Source: JAIQFL01 sp035295745
GTDB taxonomy: Bacteria > Acidobacteriota > Terriglobia > Bryobacterales > Bryobacteraceae
Reading direction: 5' to 3'
DNA length: 64,000 nucleotides
Assembly (NCBI GenBank): GCA_035295745.1
Contig: DATGIL010000101.1
Span: forward strand, 4,354 to 68,353
In this document: positions 53,814-63,270 of the stretch, one piece after another
Layout: every line of letters begins with the position of its first letter
How positions within the stretch are numbered: position 1 is the stretch's first letter
Notes under the pieces: generated by a model
Databases searched by the model: none
Seen by the model: only the letters and a program-made list of their open reading frames with translations
Told to the model about the DNA's origin: nothing
Program-made: the position numbers and the translations under genes

Positions 53814-54833
53814 ATGAAGCGCTATCTTGTGATTTTCGCCGCAACGCTGGTTGCCTTGGCCCAGTTATCGTGCAAGCAAACGGCCCCTGCCAACGTCGCG
53901 GCTGACGTGAACGGGTACGCCATCACCTTCACCGAGTTGAATCGGATCTTTGAACAGACGCAGCAACCCGGCGACAAGGCCAACGAAGACCAGATCGCCG
54001 GCGCCAAGCTGGAACTGCTCAATTCCATGATCACCAGCCGCATCATTCTGCAGCGCGCCGAGCGGCTGGGGTTGACGGCCGTGGACGCGGACGTGGACGC
54101 CGAATTTAACAAGATGAAATCGCCGTATACCAAGGAGCAGTTCGAAGCACGGCTGACCGAGCGGCACATGACCGCGGACGACCTGAAAACGCAGATCCGG
54201 CACGATCTCACAATCGCCAAGCTGATCAACAAAGAGATCACCTCTCATGTGACGATCACGGATGCGGACGTCTCCAACTTTTTCGCTGCCAACAAGGCCG
54301 CGTTCAACCATCCCGAGCCACAGATCCGCATCGCGCAGATTCTGGTGACGCCCAACCCAGACCCCAATGTTCGTAATCTGAAAAACAGCAAGGCGCAGAA
54401 CGAGAAGCAGGCAAAGGAAAAAATTGACGACATCGAAGCCCGTCTGCAGCGTGGCGAGGATTTCGGAATGCTGGCGCAGAACTACTCGGAAGATCCGAAC
54501 AGCGCGGCCAACGGCGGCGATATGGGTTTGATCCCGGAATCGAATCTGGAAAAGGTCAGTCCCGATCTGAAGCGGCTGGTGCTATCGCTGCAGCCCGGTG
54601 TCGCCTCGCGGCCGATCGTGACGCAGTACGGCTTTCAGATTCTGAAAGTGATCTCCCGCGAGCCGGCCGGGCAACGTGAACTGAATGATCCCCGAGTGCA
54701 GCAGGAGATTCGCGAGACGCTGATTAATCGCAAGACGCAGTTGCTGCAGGCGGCCTTTTACGAGGTGGCGCGGAACGAGGCGAAGGTTCAAAACTACCTG
54801 GCGCGCAGCATCGTGCAGGATGCCAGCAAGTAG
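53814..54833 (+). CDS. Lipoprotein SurA/PrsA-like peptidyl-prolyl isomerase
   Basis: 339 aa. The N-terminus ends in a lipobox (ALAQLSC, Cys20), so it is probably lipid-anchored. A SurA_N-like chaperone region is at about 28-160. A parvulin domain is at about 168-275 (PQIRIAQILVTPNPDPN ... SEDPNSAANGGDMG ... YGFQILKVISREPAG), and a C-terminal helix closes it. The build matches PrsA/SurA-type foldases of the cell envelope. It follows the CtpA-like protease on the same strand and is convergent with the permease gene, ending 5 nt before its stop. Confidence 0.9.
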   Translation: MKRYLVIFAATLVALAQLSCKQTAPANVAADVNGYAITFTELNRIFEQTQQPGDKANEDQIAGAKLELLNSMITSRIILQRAERLGLTAVDADVDAEFNKMKSPYTKEQFEARLTERHMTADDLKTQIRHDLTIAKLINKEITSHVTITDADVSNFFAANKAAFNHPEPQIRIAQILVTPNPDPNVRNLKNSKAQNEKQAKEKIDDIEARLQRGEDFGMLAQNYSEDPNSAANGGDMGLIPESNLEKVSPDLKRLVLSLQPGVASRPIVTQYGFQILKVISREPAGQRELNDPRVQQEIRETLINRKTQLLQAAFYEVARNEAKVQNYLARSIVQDASK

Positions 54834-54838
54834 CGCCG

Positions 54839-56248
54839 TCAGCTTTTTTGGCCGGCGCGATAAATCACGACACCCGCCATATTCGCGATCACCACGATGC
54901 TGCAGATCTTGGCAGCATAGGCAGCCTTGCTGACCACGTTCACAATCGGATAGACGGCAATACAGAGCGAGATGAGGCTGGCGGCCAGACCGGCCAGCGA
55001 AACCGCTTTGAGCCAGCCGGGCAGCGCATTTCTCAGGCTGGCGCGGCCAAACACCGGCAGCGCGAACAGCGAGACGTAGGTGATCGCGTAGAGGACGATC
55101 GACGCGGTTGCCAGTAATTGGCTCGCCTCCTGCTCCTCGACGCCCAACATGCTCAGCAGCACAAACAGCATCACCAGGACAGCCACGAACACGATCGAAT
55201 TCACGGGCGTTCGCCAGCGCGGGTGCAGCCGCGTGAACCACTGGGGCACCAGGTTATCCCACCCGGCGGTCATAGGCAGACGAGTGAGGCCGGTGAAGAT
55301 CAGGCTCGCGCTGGCGATAGCGCGGGCGATCAGCAGCAGGATGCCGAACGGCGCAGCCCATACTCCCGGTCCGGTATCCCCGAACGCCAGCCGCATGGTC
55401 TGCGGGATAGGGCCAATCACGTTGATCGGCCGATTTCCCACGAAAGCCAGGACAGAGCTGGTTCCAAGGATGAACATCAAAGCGATCACCGGGGCGGAGA
55501 TGACCACTGACTGGCCAATCGTGCGGGCTGCGCTGCGGCACTCGCCGGCCAGGATCGCCACATACTCGAAACCGCTGAGGGCGCCCACGGTCATTTGCCC
55601 GAAGACGGCGAGCCCGAACCAATCGAGTTTGGGCCACTGCCAGGGAATTGGCTCGTAAGCCGAAACCGAACCGCCGCGCCATATCGACCAGATCGGAAGC
55701 CCCAGGAGGATCACATACGCGAGCAGGATCATCAGGCTGCCGACATTGTGCAGCCACTTGCCGATGTCGAGTCCTCGCACCGCGACCCAGGTGATCGCCG
55801 CCATGACCCCGCCGGTGAGTGCCAGCGTGGCCAGTTTACTGCCCGGCAGCCAAGCGGCTGAAGGCCCGATCATGTAGGAGAGGTCGGTGGGGACCACGAA
55901 GATAATCGCTCCGGTGACGATCACAGCGTAGACCCAGAGATTCCAGGCGGTGAGGAATCCGGCCATCTCGCCGTACCCGGCCTTCGCCCACTGGTAAAGT
56001 CCGCCTTCGAGCGGCATCAGGCGGTTGAGGTAAATGACAATGGCTGCCAGAGGCAGGTAGAAGAGCAGCATCGACCCCAGCCAGAACACGACGTGCGCTC
56101 GTCCGAGTTTGGCCGCGATGCCTACCCACGACGACCCGACGACGCAGAGCACCTGCGCCAGCACCAGGTCCCACAGGCCCATCTCGCGTCGTAGCGTGGT
56201 TTCCTGGATTGTGGCGACTTGCGCGCCCCCGCGGGGTTCTTCGGGCAC
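54839..56248 (-). CDS. APC-superfamily amino acid permease
   Basis: 469 aa, GTG start at 56248. About twelve membrane helices. The first opens LWDLVLAQVLCVVGSSWVGI (the APC helix-1 break), then GGLYQWAKAGYGEMAGFLTA (the conserved G-x-Y-x-W stretch) and SGFEYVAILAGECRSAARTI (helix 6 break, FEY/GEC). TRLPMTAGWDNLVPQWFTRL and TPVNSIVFVAVLVML match the conserved loop before helix 9. It likely imports or exchanges an amino acid or amine; specificity is not readable. An internal ATG (residue 23) is an alternative start. Confidence 0.87.
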   Translation of the reverse strand: MPEEPRGGAQVATIQETTLRREMGLWDLVLAQVLCVVGSSWVGIAAKLGRAHVVFWLGSMLLFYLPLAAIVIYLNRLMPLEGGLYQWAKAGYGEMAGFLTAWNLWVYAVIVTGAIIFVVPTDLSYMIGPSAAWLPGSKLATLALTGGVMAAITWVAVRGLDIGKWLHNVGSLMILLAYVILLGLPIWSIWRGGSVSAYEPIPWQWPKLDWFGLAVFGQMTVGALSGFEYVAILAGECRSAARTIGQSVVISAPVIALMFILGTSSVLAFVGNRPINVIGPIPQTMRLAFGDTGPGVWAAPFGILLLIARAIASASLIFTGLTRLPMTAGWDNLVPQWFTRLHPRWRTPVNSIVFVAVLVMLFVLLSMLGVEEQEASQLLATASIVLYAITYVSLFALPVFGRASLRNALPGWLKAVSLAGLAASLISLCIAVYPIVNVVSKAAYAAKICSIVVIANMAGVVIYRAGQKS

Positions 56249-56617
56249 AGTCCAACCAACGTAGCACAGGCTTTCTCACCCGTGTTCGTTCGAACGCGGA
56301 GTGCTTACACGCATTCGGGGATTCTCGGCGCGACCTCCGGTCAGGGCGGTCTGACGCTGCCTCGCGTGGCCCCATGCCTCAGTTGGCCCCAACCAGGCAA
56401 ACCGTCTGACTCCGACGGGTACAATCTTGTAGAACCAGTAAGTTACAAAGAATTTCCGTCGGACTCCGACGGGTTCGAGAGGTAGCTTGCCCGCACTGGT
56501 AAGCGGTTGCGGGGCAAGCTGAACCAGACGCTACGTCAGACACAGCCGTGAGTAAGGGGCACCCGCGCCAGGAATTCCCGGAAGCTCGTAAACACCCCAC
56601 GCAGCGTAGGGGTGCGG

Positions 56618-58189
56618 TTACGAGTGATCGTTGGCCGAATTACTGCGGGAGTCGAGCACTTCGCGCACCTTGGAAGCCAAGGCATCGGGAAGGAACGGCT
56701 TCTGCAGGAACGCCGCGCCCGATTCCGGAATGCCGTGATGCACGATGGCCTCTTCGGTGTAGCCAGAGATGTAAAGAACCCGCATGTGGGGGCGTCGGGG
56801 AAGCAATTCGCGGATTAAGTCTGGCCCGCTCATTTCCGGCATCACCACGTCCACCAGGGCGAGATGAATATCGCCCTTGTGGCGTTTGGCGAGCCGGACC
56901 GCCTCCTGTCCCCGCGTGGCTTCCAGGATCGTGTACCCGCGTGCGCTGAGCACATCCACCATCAGCTTCCGAACCCGCGCTTCGTCTTCCACTACCAGGA
57001 TCGTCTCCGCCCCGGTCAGCGGACCGGCCACGGCCGTCTTGTCGGGTTCCGCCAATACTTTGCTTTGGCTCAGCGGAAGATAAATGCGTGCGGTGGTGCC
57101 CTTGCCCAACTCGCTGAACATTCCGATCGCGCCGCCGCTCTGGCGAATGATACCGTAGGCGGTGGCGAGTCCCAGACCCGTGCCCCTCCCTGCCCTCTTG
57201 GTGGTGAAGAAGGGCTCGAAGAGGTGGCTCTGGGTCTCCTCGTCCATTCCGATTCCGGTGTCGATGATGGAGATCGTGACGTGATGGCCGGGCTGCACAC
57301 CCAGGCGCTTGGCGGTAAAGCTCTCGTCCAGGTGAACGGTGCCGGTTTCGATGGTGAGTTTGCCGCCATTCGGCATGGCGTCCCGGGCATTGACCGCCAG
57401 ATTCATGATGACCTGCTCGAGTCTGCCCGGATCGGCCTCCACAACGTCCTGTGCCGCGGCCGCGATGGTCACTAACTCGATGTCCTCACCGATGAGGCGC
57501 CGCAGCAACTTCTCGATCTGCATGACCAGTTCGTTGACCCGAAGGGTACGAGCTTCCAGAGGCTGGCGGCGGCTGAAGGCCAGCAGTTGGTGTGTGAGCG
57601 CCCCTCCCCGCTCGGCCGAGCGGCGGATCTCTTCCAGAGCGGTGCGATGGGCCGGCTTCAGATCGCGGCTGGCGAGCAGCATGTCGCTGTAACCAGTGAT
57701 GACGGTCAGAAGATTATTGAAGTCGTGCGCCACACCGCCCGCCAGGCGTCCCACGGCTTCCATCTTCTGGGCTTGCCGGAACTGTTCCTCCAGGCGGGTG
57801 CGATCGCGCCGGAACTTGACGGCGCGCAATTCGCGCTCGACGGCGGCGTTCAAGCGCATGAGGTTGGTGCGGGTGAGATGGTCCGCGGCTCCGGCCTTGA
57901 GCACCGCCAGCACGTCCGCATCTTTGATCTTGCCGGTAACCACGATCACCGGCAGGTCGACGCCCCTCGACTGGATGGCCTTTAAAGCCGCTAGAGCGCT
58001 CAGGCCCTTGGCGGTAAAGTCGGAGATGGCGATGTCCCAGTTGCCCGAGAGGGCGGCGTCGAGGCGCGCCTGGGTATCGACGTACGCGAAGTCGGGATCG
58101 TAGCCGCCTCGTCGTAATTCCGCAGCGACCGGCTCCGAATCAGCCTCGTCCACCGAACCGATAAACAAAACCCGTAGCGGAAGGGACAT
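56618..58189 (-). CDS. Hybrid histidine kinase (REC-HisKA-HATPase-REC)
   Basis: 523 aa from the ATG at 58189, which has GGAGG seven bases upstream; a longer frame to 58270 lacks this. REC1 (about 5-125): Asp57 in AISDFTAKG, Lys87 in VTGKIKD, somewhat degenerate acidic pair. HisKA: H155 in GGVAHDFNNLLTVI. HATPase: NLAVNARDAMPNGG, DTGIGMDEE, RAGRGTGLGLATAYGI. REC2: Asp447 in ALVDVVMPEMSG and K-P in FLQKPFLP. No sensor domain or membrane helix, so it is a cytosolic kinase, with REC1 as likely input. It could phosphorylate a free receiver protein such as the one at 38-520, but that is speculation. Confidence 0.9.
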   Translation of the reverse strand: MSLPLRVLFIGSVDEADSEPVAAELRRGGYDPDFAYVDTQARLDAALSGNWDIAISDFTAKGLSALAALKAIQSRGVDLPVIVVTGKIKDADVLAVLKAGAADHLTRTNLMRLNAAVERELRAVKFRRDRTRLEEQFRQAQKMEAVGRLAGGVAHDFNNLLTVITGYSDMLLASRDLKPAHRTALEEIRRSAERGGALTHQLLAFSRRQPLEARTLRVNELVMQIEKLLRRLIGEDIELVTIAAAAQDVVEADPGRLEQVIMNLAVNARDAMPNGGKLTIETGTVHLDESFTAKRLGVQPGHHVTISIIDTGIGMDEETQSHLFEPFFTTKRAGRGTGLGLATAYGIIRQSGGAIGMFSELGKGTTARIYLPLSQSKVLAEPDKTAVAGPLTGAETILVVEDEARVRKLMVDVLSARGYTILEATRGQEAVRLAKRHKGDIHLALVDVVMPEMSGPDLIRELLPRRPHMRVLYISGYTEEAIVHHGIPESGAAFLQKPFLPDALASKVREVLDSRSNSANDHS

Positions 58190-58343
58190 TGTTCGCCTCC
58201 GGGACAAACCCCTAGGGTACCGGATTGAGGGGCGGTTGAGGCCGCCCTCTTCGGTTATGATTGTGAACAAACAAACAGTAAACAGGCGTTTGGAAACTAT
58301 TTGGCTATACGGTTGGCCATGGTAGAATGGCAGAGACGCTCGA

Positions 58344-58432
58344 GCCGGAGTGTCGGAATTGGCAGACGAACCGGACTCAAAATCCGGCGCACTTCACTGG
58401 GCGTGTGGGTTCAAGTCCCACCTCCGGCACCA
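58344..58432 (+). tRNA. tRNA-Leu (CAA)
   Basis: Acceptor stem GCCGGAG (58344-58350) pairs with CTCCGGC (58422-58428), followed by encoded ACCA. The anticodon arm CCGGA-CTCAAAA-TCCGG gives anticodon CAA (reads UUG). A long variable arm (CGCACTTCACTGGGCGT region) and GGTTCAAGTCC T-arm are class II features of tRNA-Leu. Its 3' end is duplicated at 63771-63791. Confidence 0.95.
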
Positions 58433-58433
58433 C
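58413..58433 (+). other. Integration site, left copy (tRNA-Leu 3' end)
   Basis: The last 20 bases of the tRNA gene plus one flanking base recur exactly at 63771-63791. This is the classical att core for tyrosine integrases targeting tRNA 3' ends. Confidence 0.8.
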
Positions 58434-58486
58434 TGAAAATAAAGTACTTGTTCCATTTTTGAGATTTTGGTAAGATATGGGACAAC

Positions 58487-59216
58487 ATGGTCGCCCTCTG
58501 TCGACGCCACCGCCAAAACTGCAAAGGCTCCAATTCAGCACAATAGCCGCAGCTCCGAGTACGATGAGCGCAAGAAAGGCTGGAAGCGCTGCGAGTGTCC
58601 TATCTTCGTCTCCGGCACCCTCGACAGGGTGCCCAAGCGGCAGAATACCGGCCACTGGGAATGGGAGCCCGCGAGGCTGATTGCCGCGAAATGGGAACCT
58701 GCGGTCGATGGGACAGAGCTGCACCGACAGTCCTCCCTGAGGTCGCCGAAGACACCAGGCGAGTCACCATCGCCGACGCGACGGCGGCCTTTCTTGCGCG
58801 CTGCGAGAACCGCGCAATTGCACGCCTACGCTCCGCAAATACCGCACCTTCCTTAAGCAACTTCGGGCATTCTGCGACGCCAAGGGTTACATCGCCCTCG
58901 ACCAGTTCACGGTGGCGGATATGGATCTCTTTTATGCCTCCTGGAAGGATGGCAGGCGGGCACGACCGAAAAGTTCGACCGTATCAAGTCGTTCATTAAA
59001 TTCTGCCAGAAACGTGACTGGGTGAGGTCGAATATCGCCGAAGATCTCAAGGCGCCGAGGGGAGTTCGACACCCGCGAACAAGACCCACCGACGATGAAC
59101 TGGATTGCATCTATGAAGCCTGCGATGGCATAGGCGGCCCTAAACCCGCGGGTCCCGGCTATCGACCGTCTGGAGGCAGAAAGTGCCACCAGATGGGAGT
59201 TGTGGTTCGGGCCTAG
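58487..59216 (+). pseudogene. Decayed tyrosine recombinase/integrase
   Basis: Remnants in shifting frames directly beside the tRNA. ATG 58487 gives MVALCRRHRQNCKGSNSAQ then a stop. Next YDERKKGWKRCECPIFVSGT with KRQNTGHWEWEPARLIAAKW, then DTRRVTIADATAAFLARCEN in another frame. The next frame gives LRKYRTFLKQLRAFCDAKGY with LDQFTVADMDLFYASWKDG, and a last frame gives RIKSFIKFCQKRDWVRSNIA with DDELDCIYEACDGIGG. Together they are the zinc-finger-like N-terminus and SAM-like core-binding domain of a phage-type integrase. The catalytic domain (R-H-R-Y) is missing. At least three frameshifts and one stop. Confidence 0.8.
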
Positions 59217-59355
59217 CAGGCATGCGTCCGGCGGAAACATGAACACCCCGGCGCGACTGACCGCGGCCTGACACTCCATGCCGAACACGATGTGAACCGG
59301 TTGTCGAGGCTATCGCCGACAACTTTTCGAACGTGACCGGATGCAAAAAGAAGAA

Positions 59356-59378
59356 GCCCCGTCCGGTTAAGACGGGGC
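59356..59378 (-). terminator. Rho-independent terminator of the B3/4 operon
   Basis: On the minus strand: GCCCCGTC, 7-nt loop, GACGGGGC (8-bp perfect stem) followed by TTCTTCTTTTTGC. It lies 52 nt downstream of the stop codon at 59430. Confidence 0.85.
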
Positions 59379-59429
59379 AGGTGACCCTATCCATCAGGAA
59401 GGACCGCACTACGATGTCGGATCGCTCAG

Positions 59430-60143
59430 CTATAGTTCGATTTGGACGCTGGGATTCGCAGCGCTGAATACGTACGTGCGCACGCGACCGCCACAAAACT
59501 CCTGGGTGAGCGCCGCTAGTTGCCCGATAGCGACCCGAAGGTCGCTTTCTCCGGTTGGGGGCAGGCAGTCGAGATTCACAGCGACGTTGACCGTCTCTGG
59601 CGTGATTCGCGTGGTATGCGAATTCCGCCAGACCCAGCGTCGGCACAGAGCCTCTCGCGTCTGGGGACAGAAGTAGGTCAGTTCGCCCGCTGGGAGGTGT
59701 TCCACCGATCCTGGCTTAAACAGCGGAACGAAGCTCTCTCCGCCGCGGGAAAATCCGAGGCAAAGATCGCCGCCGTTCAGGGCGCCAAGATCGTCACCGC
59801 CACAAGGAATTGTGAAGTGAAGACTGGTCCGGTTGAAGAGGTCAACGAGGGGATTGATCGACCGTGGTGGTTTGCCCCGACGAACCTGTTCAATCAAGAA
59901 GCGGATGGATGGGGTGAATTTGTCGGGATTCATGCCGAGTGTAGAAAACGCCCTGTTCCAGGCCGCAATCCGATCGAGTTCGATTTGTCTTGGACTATCG
60001 TTTGTCTGAGAAACGGCCTCGGCGAGGAGCCGCCCTGATTTAGGGGCGGCCACTGAATTGTTTATCCCAGTAGCGATGACAACGCCACGCCGGAAGGCGG
60101 GGAACATCTCGAAAACCGCTGATTCGATGCTGTACGTAATCAT
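59430..60143 (-). CDS. B3/4 domain protein (PheT editing-domain-like)
   Basis: 237 aa. The B3/4 domain of the phenylalanyl-tRNA synthetase beta chain occurs as free-standing proteins; this one has the family opening ITYSIESAVFEMFPAFRRGV, then PSIRFLIEQVRRGKPPRSIN (substrate pocket region), LVDLFNRTSLHFTIPCGGDD, and a C-terminal GQLAALTQEFCGGRV. Free-standing members are thought to act on mischarged tRNA or amino acids, but this is not settled. ATG 60143 is preceded by GAGGAG and lies 6 nt after the upstream stop; a strong terminator follows. Confidence 0.82.
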   Translation of the reverse strand: MITYSIESAVFEMFPAFRRGVVIATGINNSVAAPKSGRLLAEAVSQTNDSPRQIELDRIAAWNRAFSTLGMNPDKFTPSIRFLIEQVRRGKPPRSINPLVDLFNRTSLHFTIPCGGDDLGALNGGDLCLGFSRGGESFVPLFKPGSVEHLPAGELTYFCPQTREALCRRWVWRNSHTTRITPETVNVAVNLDCLPPTGESDLRVAIGQLAALTQEFCGGRVRTYVFSAANPSVQIEL

Positions 60144-60149
60144 TCCGTA

Positions 60150-61082
60150 TCACTCTCCTCTCAATGCGCGCGGGTAAAACCGCGAGCTTTCGCGGACCGG
60201 GCCGATCCAGATTCCGAAGACCGAGATCGCCGCCTTCATGCCGTCGAGCAGATCGGCGATAACGTCCGTCTCGAGGCCATGACCCGTGATGAGATCGGTC
60301 GCGATTCTCTCGAAGGTATCGGCCATTTGAAAGATGTAATCACAGCGGTCCGCCTCATGGTCGCGGTCAAGGCCGAAGTGGCGATCGTAAGTCTCGAACT
60401 CAAGATCCGTAATCGTATGCGATTGCCCATTCAATGTGCGGTAGATCTGGGCGAGCGATTTTCCATCCTCCACCGCCCGGTGCATCGACACCTGATGCAG
60501 GGCGTGATATCGCGTGTCGGCGCGGTCCCACGCGCTCCGGATTTCGGCGGGTTGGTATCCGCGGGGAAACGCGTCCAGGAAGCGGGCCATCGCCGGCTGG
60601 AGACAATGGTGACGTTCGCGAATCCAGAAACCGGAGAAACCCGGCGGCATGTCCGCGCGGATCGTGCCGCAGTAAATCGCGGCACACGGCTCGAAATCGA
60701 TGCCGTATATGAAGAGCGACCCGCAGCAGCTGCGCAGCTGAGCCGCCAAGTTCGACCATTTGAAGGCGCCGGCGCTTGATTTTTCTTTGATGGCCTGATC
60801 GAGGCAATGCCCAGTCAAGGCGCAGAGTGGAATAAAGGCGTGATGGGATGCATCCCACCGCCGGTTTGCCGCCCATTTCTGGGCGCACGTGACGGATGTC
60901 GGGGTGCGGCGCCGCTGGCGCGAAAGTGAGCCGACTTGTTCTATAAAGTCCCAGGTACAGGCAAGCCGGTCGAGCACCGCATCCTGCTCGTCGGGAGTGA
61001 ATATCTCGGGCTGTTCGGGAACGGTTCCCGATAACGTCAAACGGATTCTTTGCTGAAGGGCCCTATAGTCGCTGACCTCCAT
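60150..61082 (-). CDS. Unknown protein, operon partner of the B3/4 protein
   Basis: 310 aa from ATG 61082, chosen because GGAGGT lies eight bases upstream; an open frame to 61355 has no coding look. Predominantly helical, rich in His, Cys and Trp (CTWDFIEQVG, ASHHAFIPLCALTGHCLDQA, CCGSLFIYGIDFEPCAAIYC, RYHALHQVSMHRAVEDG). No signal peptide. The many histidines and cysteines could bind metal, but no known motif is complete. First gene of the island operon with the B3/4 protein. Confidence 0.65.
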   Translation of the reverse strand: MEVSDYRALQQRIRLTLSGTVPEQPEIFTPDEQDAVLDRLACTWDFIEQVGSLSRQRRRTPTSVTCAQKWAANRRWDASHHAFIPLCALTGHCLDQAIKEKSSAGAFKWSNLAAQLRSCCGSLFIYGIDFEPCAAIYCGTIRADMPPGFSGFWIRERHHCLQPAMARFLDAFPRGYQPAEIRSAWDRADTRYHALHQVSMHRAVEDGKSLAQIYRTLNGQSHTITDLEFETYDRHFGLDRDHEADRCDYIFQMADTFERIATDLITGHGLETDVIADLLDGMKAAISVFGIWIGPVRESSRFYPRALRGE

Positions 61083-61398
61083 ATAGATCGACCTCCCCCT
61101 CGCACCCGTAATGGGCGCAGGGTACTGTTCTCGCTTTAGCGAAGAGCTTTGAGAGGTCGCACTCGTAGCGCCCTCGGCTGCGCCAGTCTGGAAGACGATA
61201 GCCCAGTTTTCTGCTTGACACGTGACCGACGAGTGGCTTACCGTGATTTTGTATTTACGGACGTCGTCCAGACGCTCCCAAAAGGGCAGTCTTGCGGATC
61301 TGACCCGCGGGCTGCCCGAGTGCACTTTTCCGATTTCTCGCCCGTCCTGCCCCATCCCCTCCTTTTCCTGTTGGGTTGGGCGAGTATTGTCTTCGAGA

Positions 61399-61427
61399 AT
61401 TATATATCGACAACTCTTGCCTGTCTA
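61399..61427 (-). promoter_or_regulatory. Predicted sigma70 promoter of the B3/4 operon
   Basis: Minus strand: TAGACA (61427-61422), 17-nt spacer, TATAAT (61404-61399). It would give a leader of about 310 nt to the ATG at 61082. The whole divergent region 61380-61570 is AT-rich compared with the surroundings. Confidence 0.5.
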
Positions 61428-61573
61428 GGAAAAAATTGCCGATCTATTGAAGGATAAGGACTAATATCTATCTGTGAGAAAAATTACTATAATTTGCCTA
61501 CTTCTTTCGGCAAATTAGCTTGCTGCTGCGTCCTTCCTCATAGCTGGCCTCAGTAGTAAATCCGAGGTAATCA

Positions 61574-61604
61574 TTGACGGATAAGGAAAATCCGGTGTTA
61601 TACT
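61574..61604 (+). promoter_or_regulatory. Predicted promoter of the XRE regulator gene
   Basis: TTGACG (61574-61579), 19-nt spacer, TATACT (61599-61604). The spacer is longer than ideal. GGATAAGGA occurs both here (near 61579) and near 61452, and could be an operator for the XRE protein encoded downstream. Confidence 0.45.
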
Positions 61605-61732
61605 CCTCTCTTGGGAGCGCGGAGCGGAGATTCGAAATTGAGTGATGCAATCGGAACCGCGACCATGCGGGGTGTCGCGGATATCTTGAGGCCGCCGATC
61701 TAAATTCACAAAGGACGATAGTTGATGTATTT

Positions 61733-62629
61733 ATGGCAACTCATGTCAATCGACCAGGCCTTGCCCAGATCTTGGAAGCGTTGGCCCAAAGGAAGGGCGG
61801 ATCTGTCGCTGAACTCGCTGCGTTGGCGAATATCTCACCCGCCCAGCTTTCAAAACTGCGGTCTGGTGCTCTCGGACCAACTCTGGGAATGATCGATCGT
61901 CTTGCTCAGGCTTTTGCGGAAACAGTAGACAACCCTGATGAAGTTGAGAATACGAAAGCTGAGCTCCTATTTGCCGCGGGTTACAATCCAGCCCCGACCG
62001 TTGCACGGAGGAAGGAACTGGTCGATGTTCTGGAGCGTGAAGCCGAACTCGCGGAAGAACGGACAGTCCAAGCCGGCCAGGAGATCTGGATCTATTCCAG
62101 AATGTTGCTCGAAACGGATTTGACCTCGGTCTTCGAGACCGTTTATTCGAACCTCCTGGCGGGAATCAGGTACAGTTTTTTCATTCATCCCGATCACGCA
62201 AGTGACTGTGTGACCTTCCGATGGAAGTTGAAGAACCGTCTGGAGCGCGATGGGAAGGGGCCGGATGTCTATAATGAGGCCTGCGAGATTATTGTGATCC
62301 CCCCTGATGCTTTCATGTTCGCGGACAATCGCATGTGCCTCATAATCCTTGCGGCCAGCGACGACTCTCAGCTTCGTTGCTTCAAAACCCGAAAACAGTC
62401 GTCGGAGACGATACGGTTTGTCGAACTCGACCGTGCCGAGGGAATCGAATACCGAGACTTCCTTGGGGATATGATCGAGCGAGAGAAGCGAAACCGATCG
62501 AATCGGGCGACCCAGATTGAACCGCCTCCGCTACCGTGCCGCGCGGATTACTACGCTCAGTATATCCATCACAACCTTTCGAAGACGGCTACACCCGCTT
62601 CCCGGACGACCAGGCTCGGGACCCAATAG
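61733..62629 (+). CDS. XRE-family regulator with unknown C-terminal domain
   Basis: 298 aa, ATG 61733 (AAGGA lies rather far upstream). Residues about 10-65 form an XRE helix-turn-helix (LAQILEALAQRKGGSVAELA, ALANISPAQLSKLRSGALGP). A coiled linker follows (KELVDVLEREAELAEERTVQ), then an alpha/beta domain (QEIWIYSRMLLETDLTSVFE, GIRYSFFIHPDHASDCVTF, CLIILAASDDSQLRCFKT) that looks like a ligand- or effector-sensing module. It is divergent from the B3/4 operon and is the natural candidate for its regulator. The end is basic and low in complexity. Confidence 0.72.
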   Translation: MATHVNRPGLAQILEALAQRKGGSVAELAALANISPAQLSKLRSGALGPTLGMIDRLAQAFAETVDNPDEVENTKAELLFAAGYNPAPTVARRKELVDVLEREAELAEERTVQAGQEIWIYSRMLLETDLTSVFETVYSNLLAGIRYSFFIHPDHASDCVTFRWKLKNRLERDGKGPDVYNEACEIIVIPPDAFMFADNRMCLIILAASDDSQLRCFKTRKQSSETIRFVELDRAEGIEYRDFLGDMIEREKRNRSNRATQIEPPPLPCRADYYAQYIHHNLSKTATPASRTTRLGTQ

Positions 62630-62952
62630 CTCCGCTACTTGTCGTTTTTCAGTGCGGATGGGATGGCCCCGCCGGTCCGCGACAGCCTCGTCTAACTGGA
62701 TCACGAAATTCGATCGGAGTCATCCAGGTCAAATTGGGATACAGAGTGGGAACGAGAAAAGACAGCGATTCGGGGTTGGACCGCGTTTGGACCTGAATCG
62801 ATGAGCTAACAGTTAATAGTTTCAGTAACTTAGTACAAGTCTCTCAGCCCTGAAAATGCGGGTTCACGCAGCAATTCGTTCAGTGAGCCGCCGAGTACCA
62901 GCCGAAGAGCCGAAGGCGATGCGTGGACCAAACGTCGAGGCCTTCCTCATAA
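62630..62952. other. Gene-less part of the tRNA-Leu island
   Basis: Short overlapping frames only, no motif or ribosome-binding site that I can support. Confidence 0.4.
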
Positions 62953-63270
62953 TTGTGGTGCATGACGTTGAAATGCCGGACGACCGTTCACGGCGAAAGC
63001 TCCCGAACTTCTCAGTTCCTCATACCAGCGCGATACCGCGACGCCGTCCACTTCGCGCACAAAGCTCGGGCCCAAATCGAGCGGATGCCCTCAAGGGTGC
63101 TCTTTTATCGGCCCAGCGATTTTCTCGCCGTGATGCGAGCAATAGCGATCAATCCGGGTGGTGTTCAAACACTGTTCAAGGCTCTTAAGCTGGTTCCTAT
63201 GAAAAAGCCCCCGGACCCAAACTCGGCGGTGATGCGCGTAATCATGGAAAGCTTCAGGAGGCGAAAATGA
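62953..63270 (+). CDS. Possible small basic protein in the island
   Basis: 105-codon frame from a GTG. The second half (RDAVHFAHKARAQIERMPSR, FYRPSDFLAVMRAIAINPGG, AVMRVIMESFRRRK) looks more protein-like than the surrounding frames, but the start is doubtful (internal ATGs exist) and I know no family. It may be the tail of a broken gene. Confidence 0.3.
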   Translation: MWCMTLKCRTTVHGESSRTSQFLIPARYRDAVHFAHKARAQIERMPSRVLFYRPSDFLAVMRAIAINPGGVQTLFKALKLVPMKKPPDPNSAVMRVIMESFRRRK

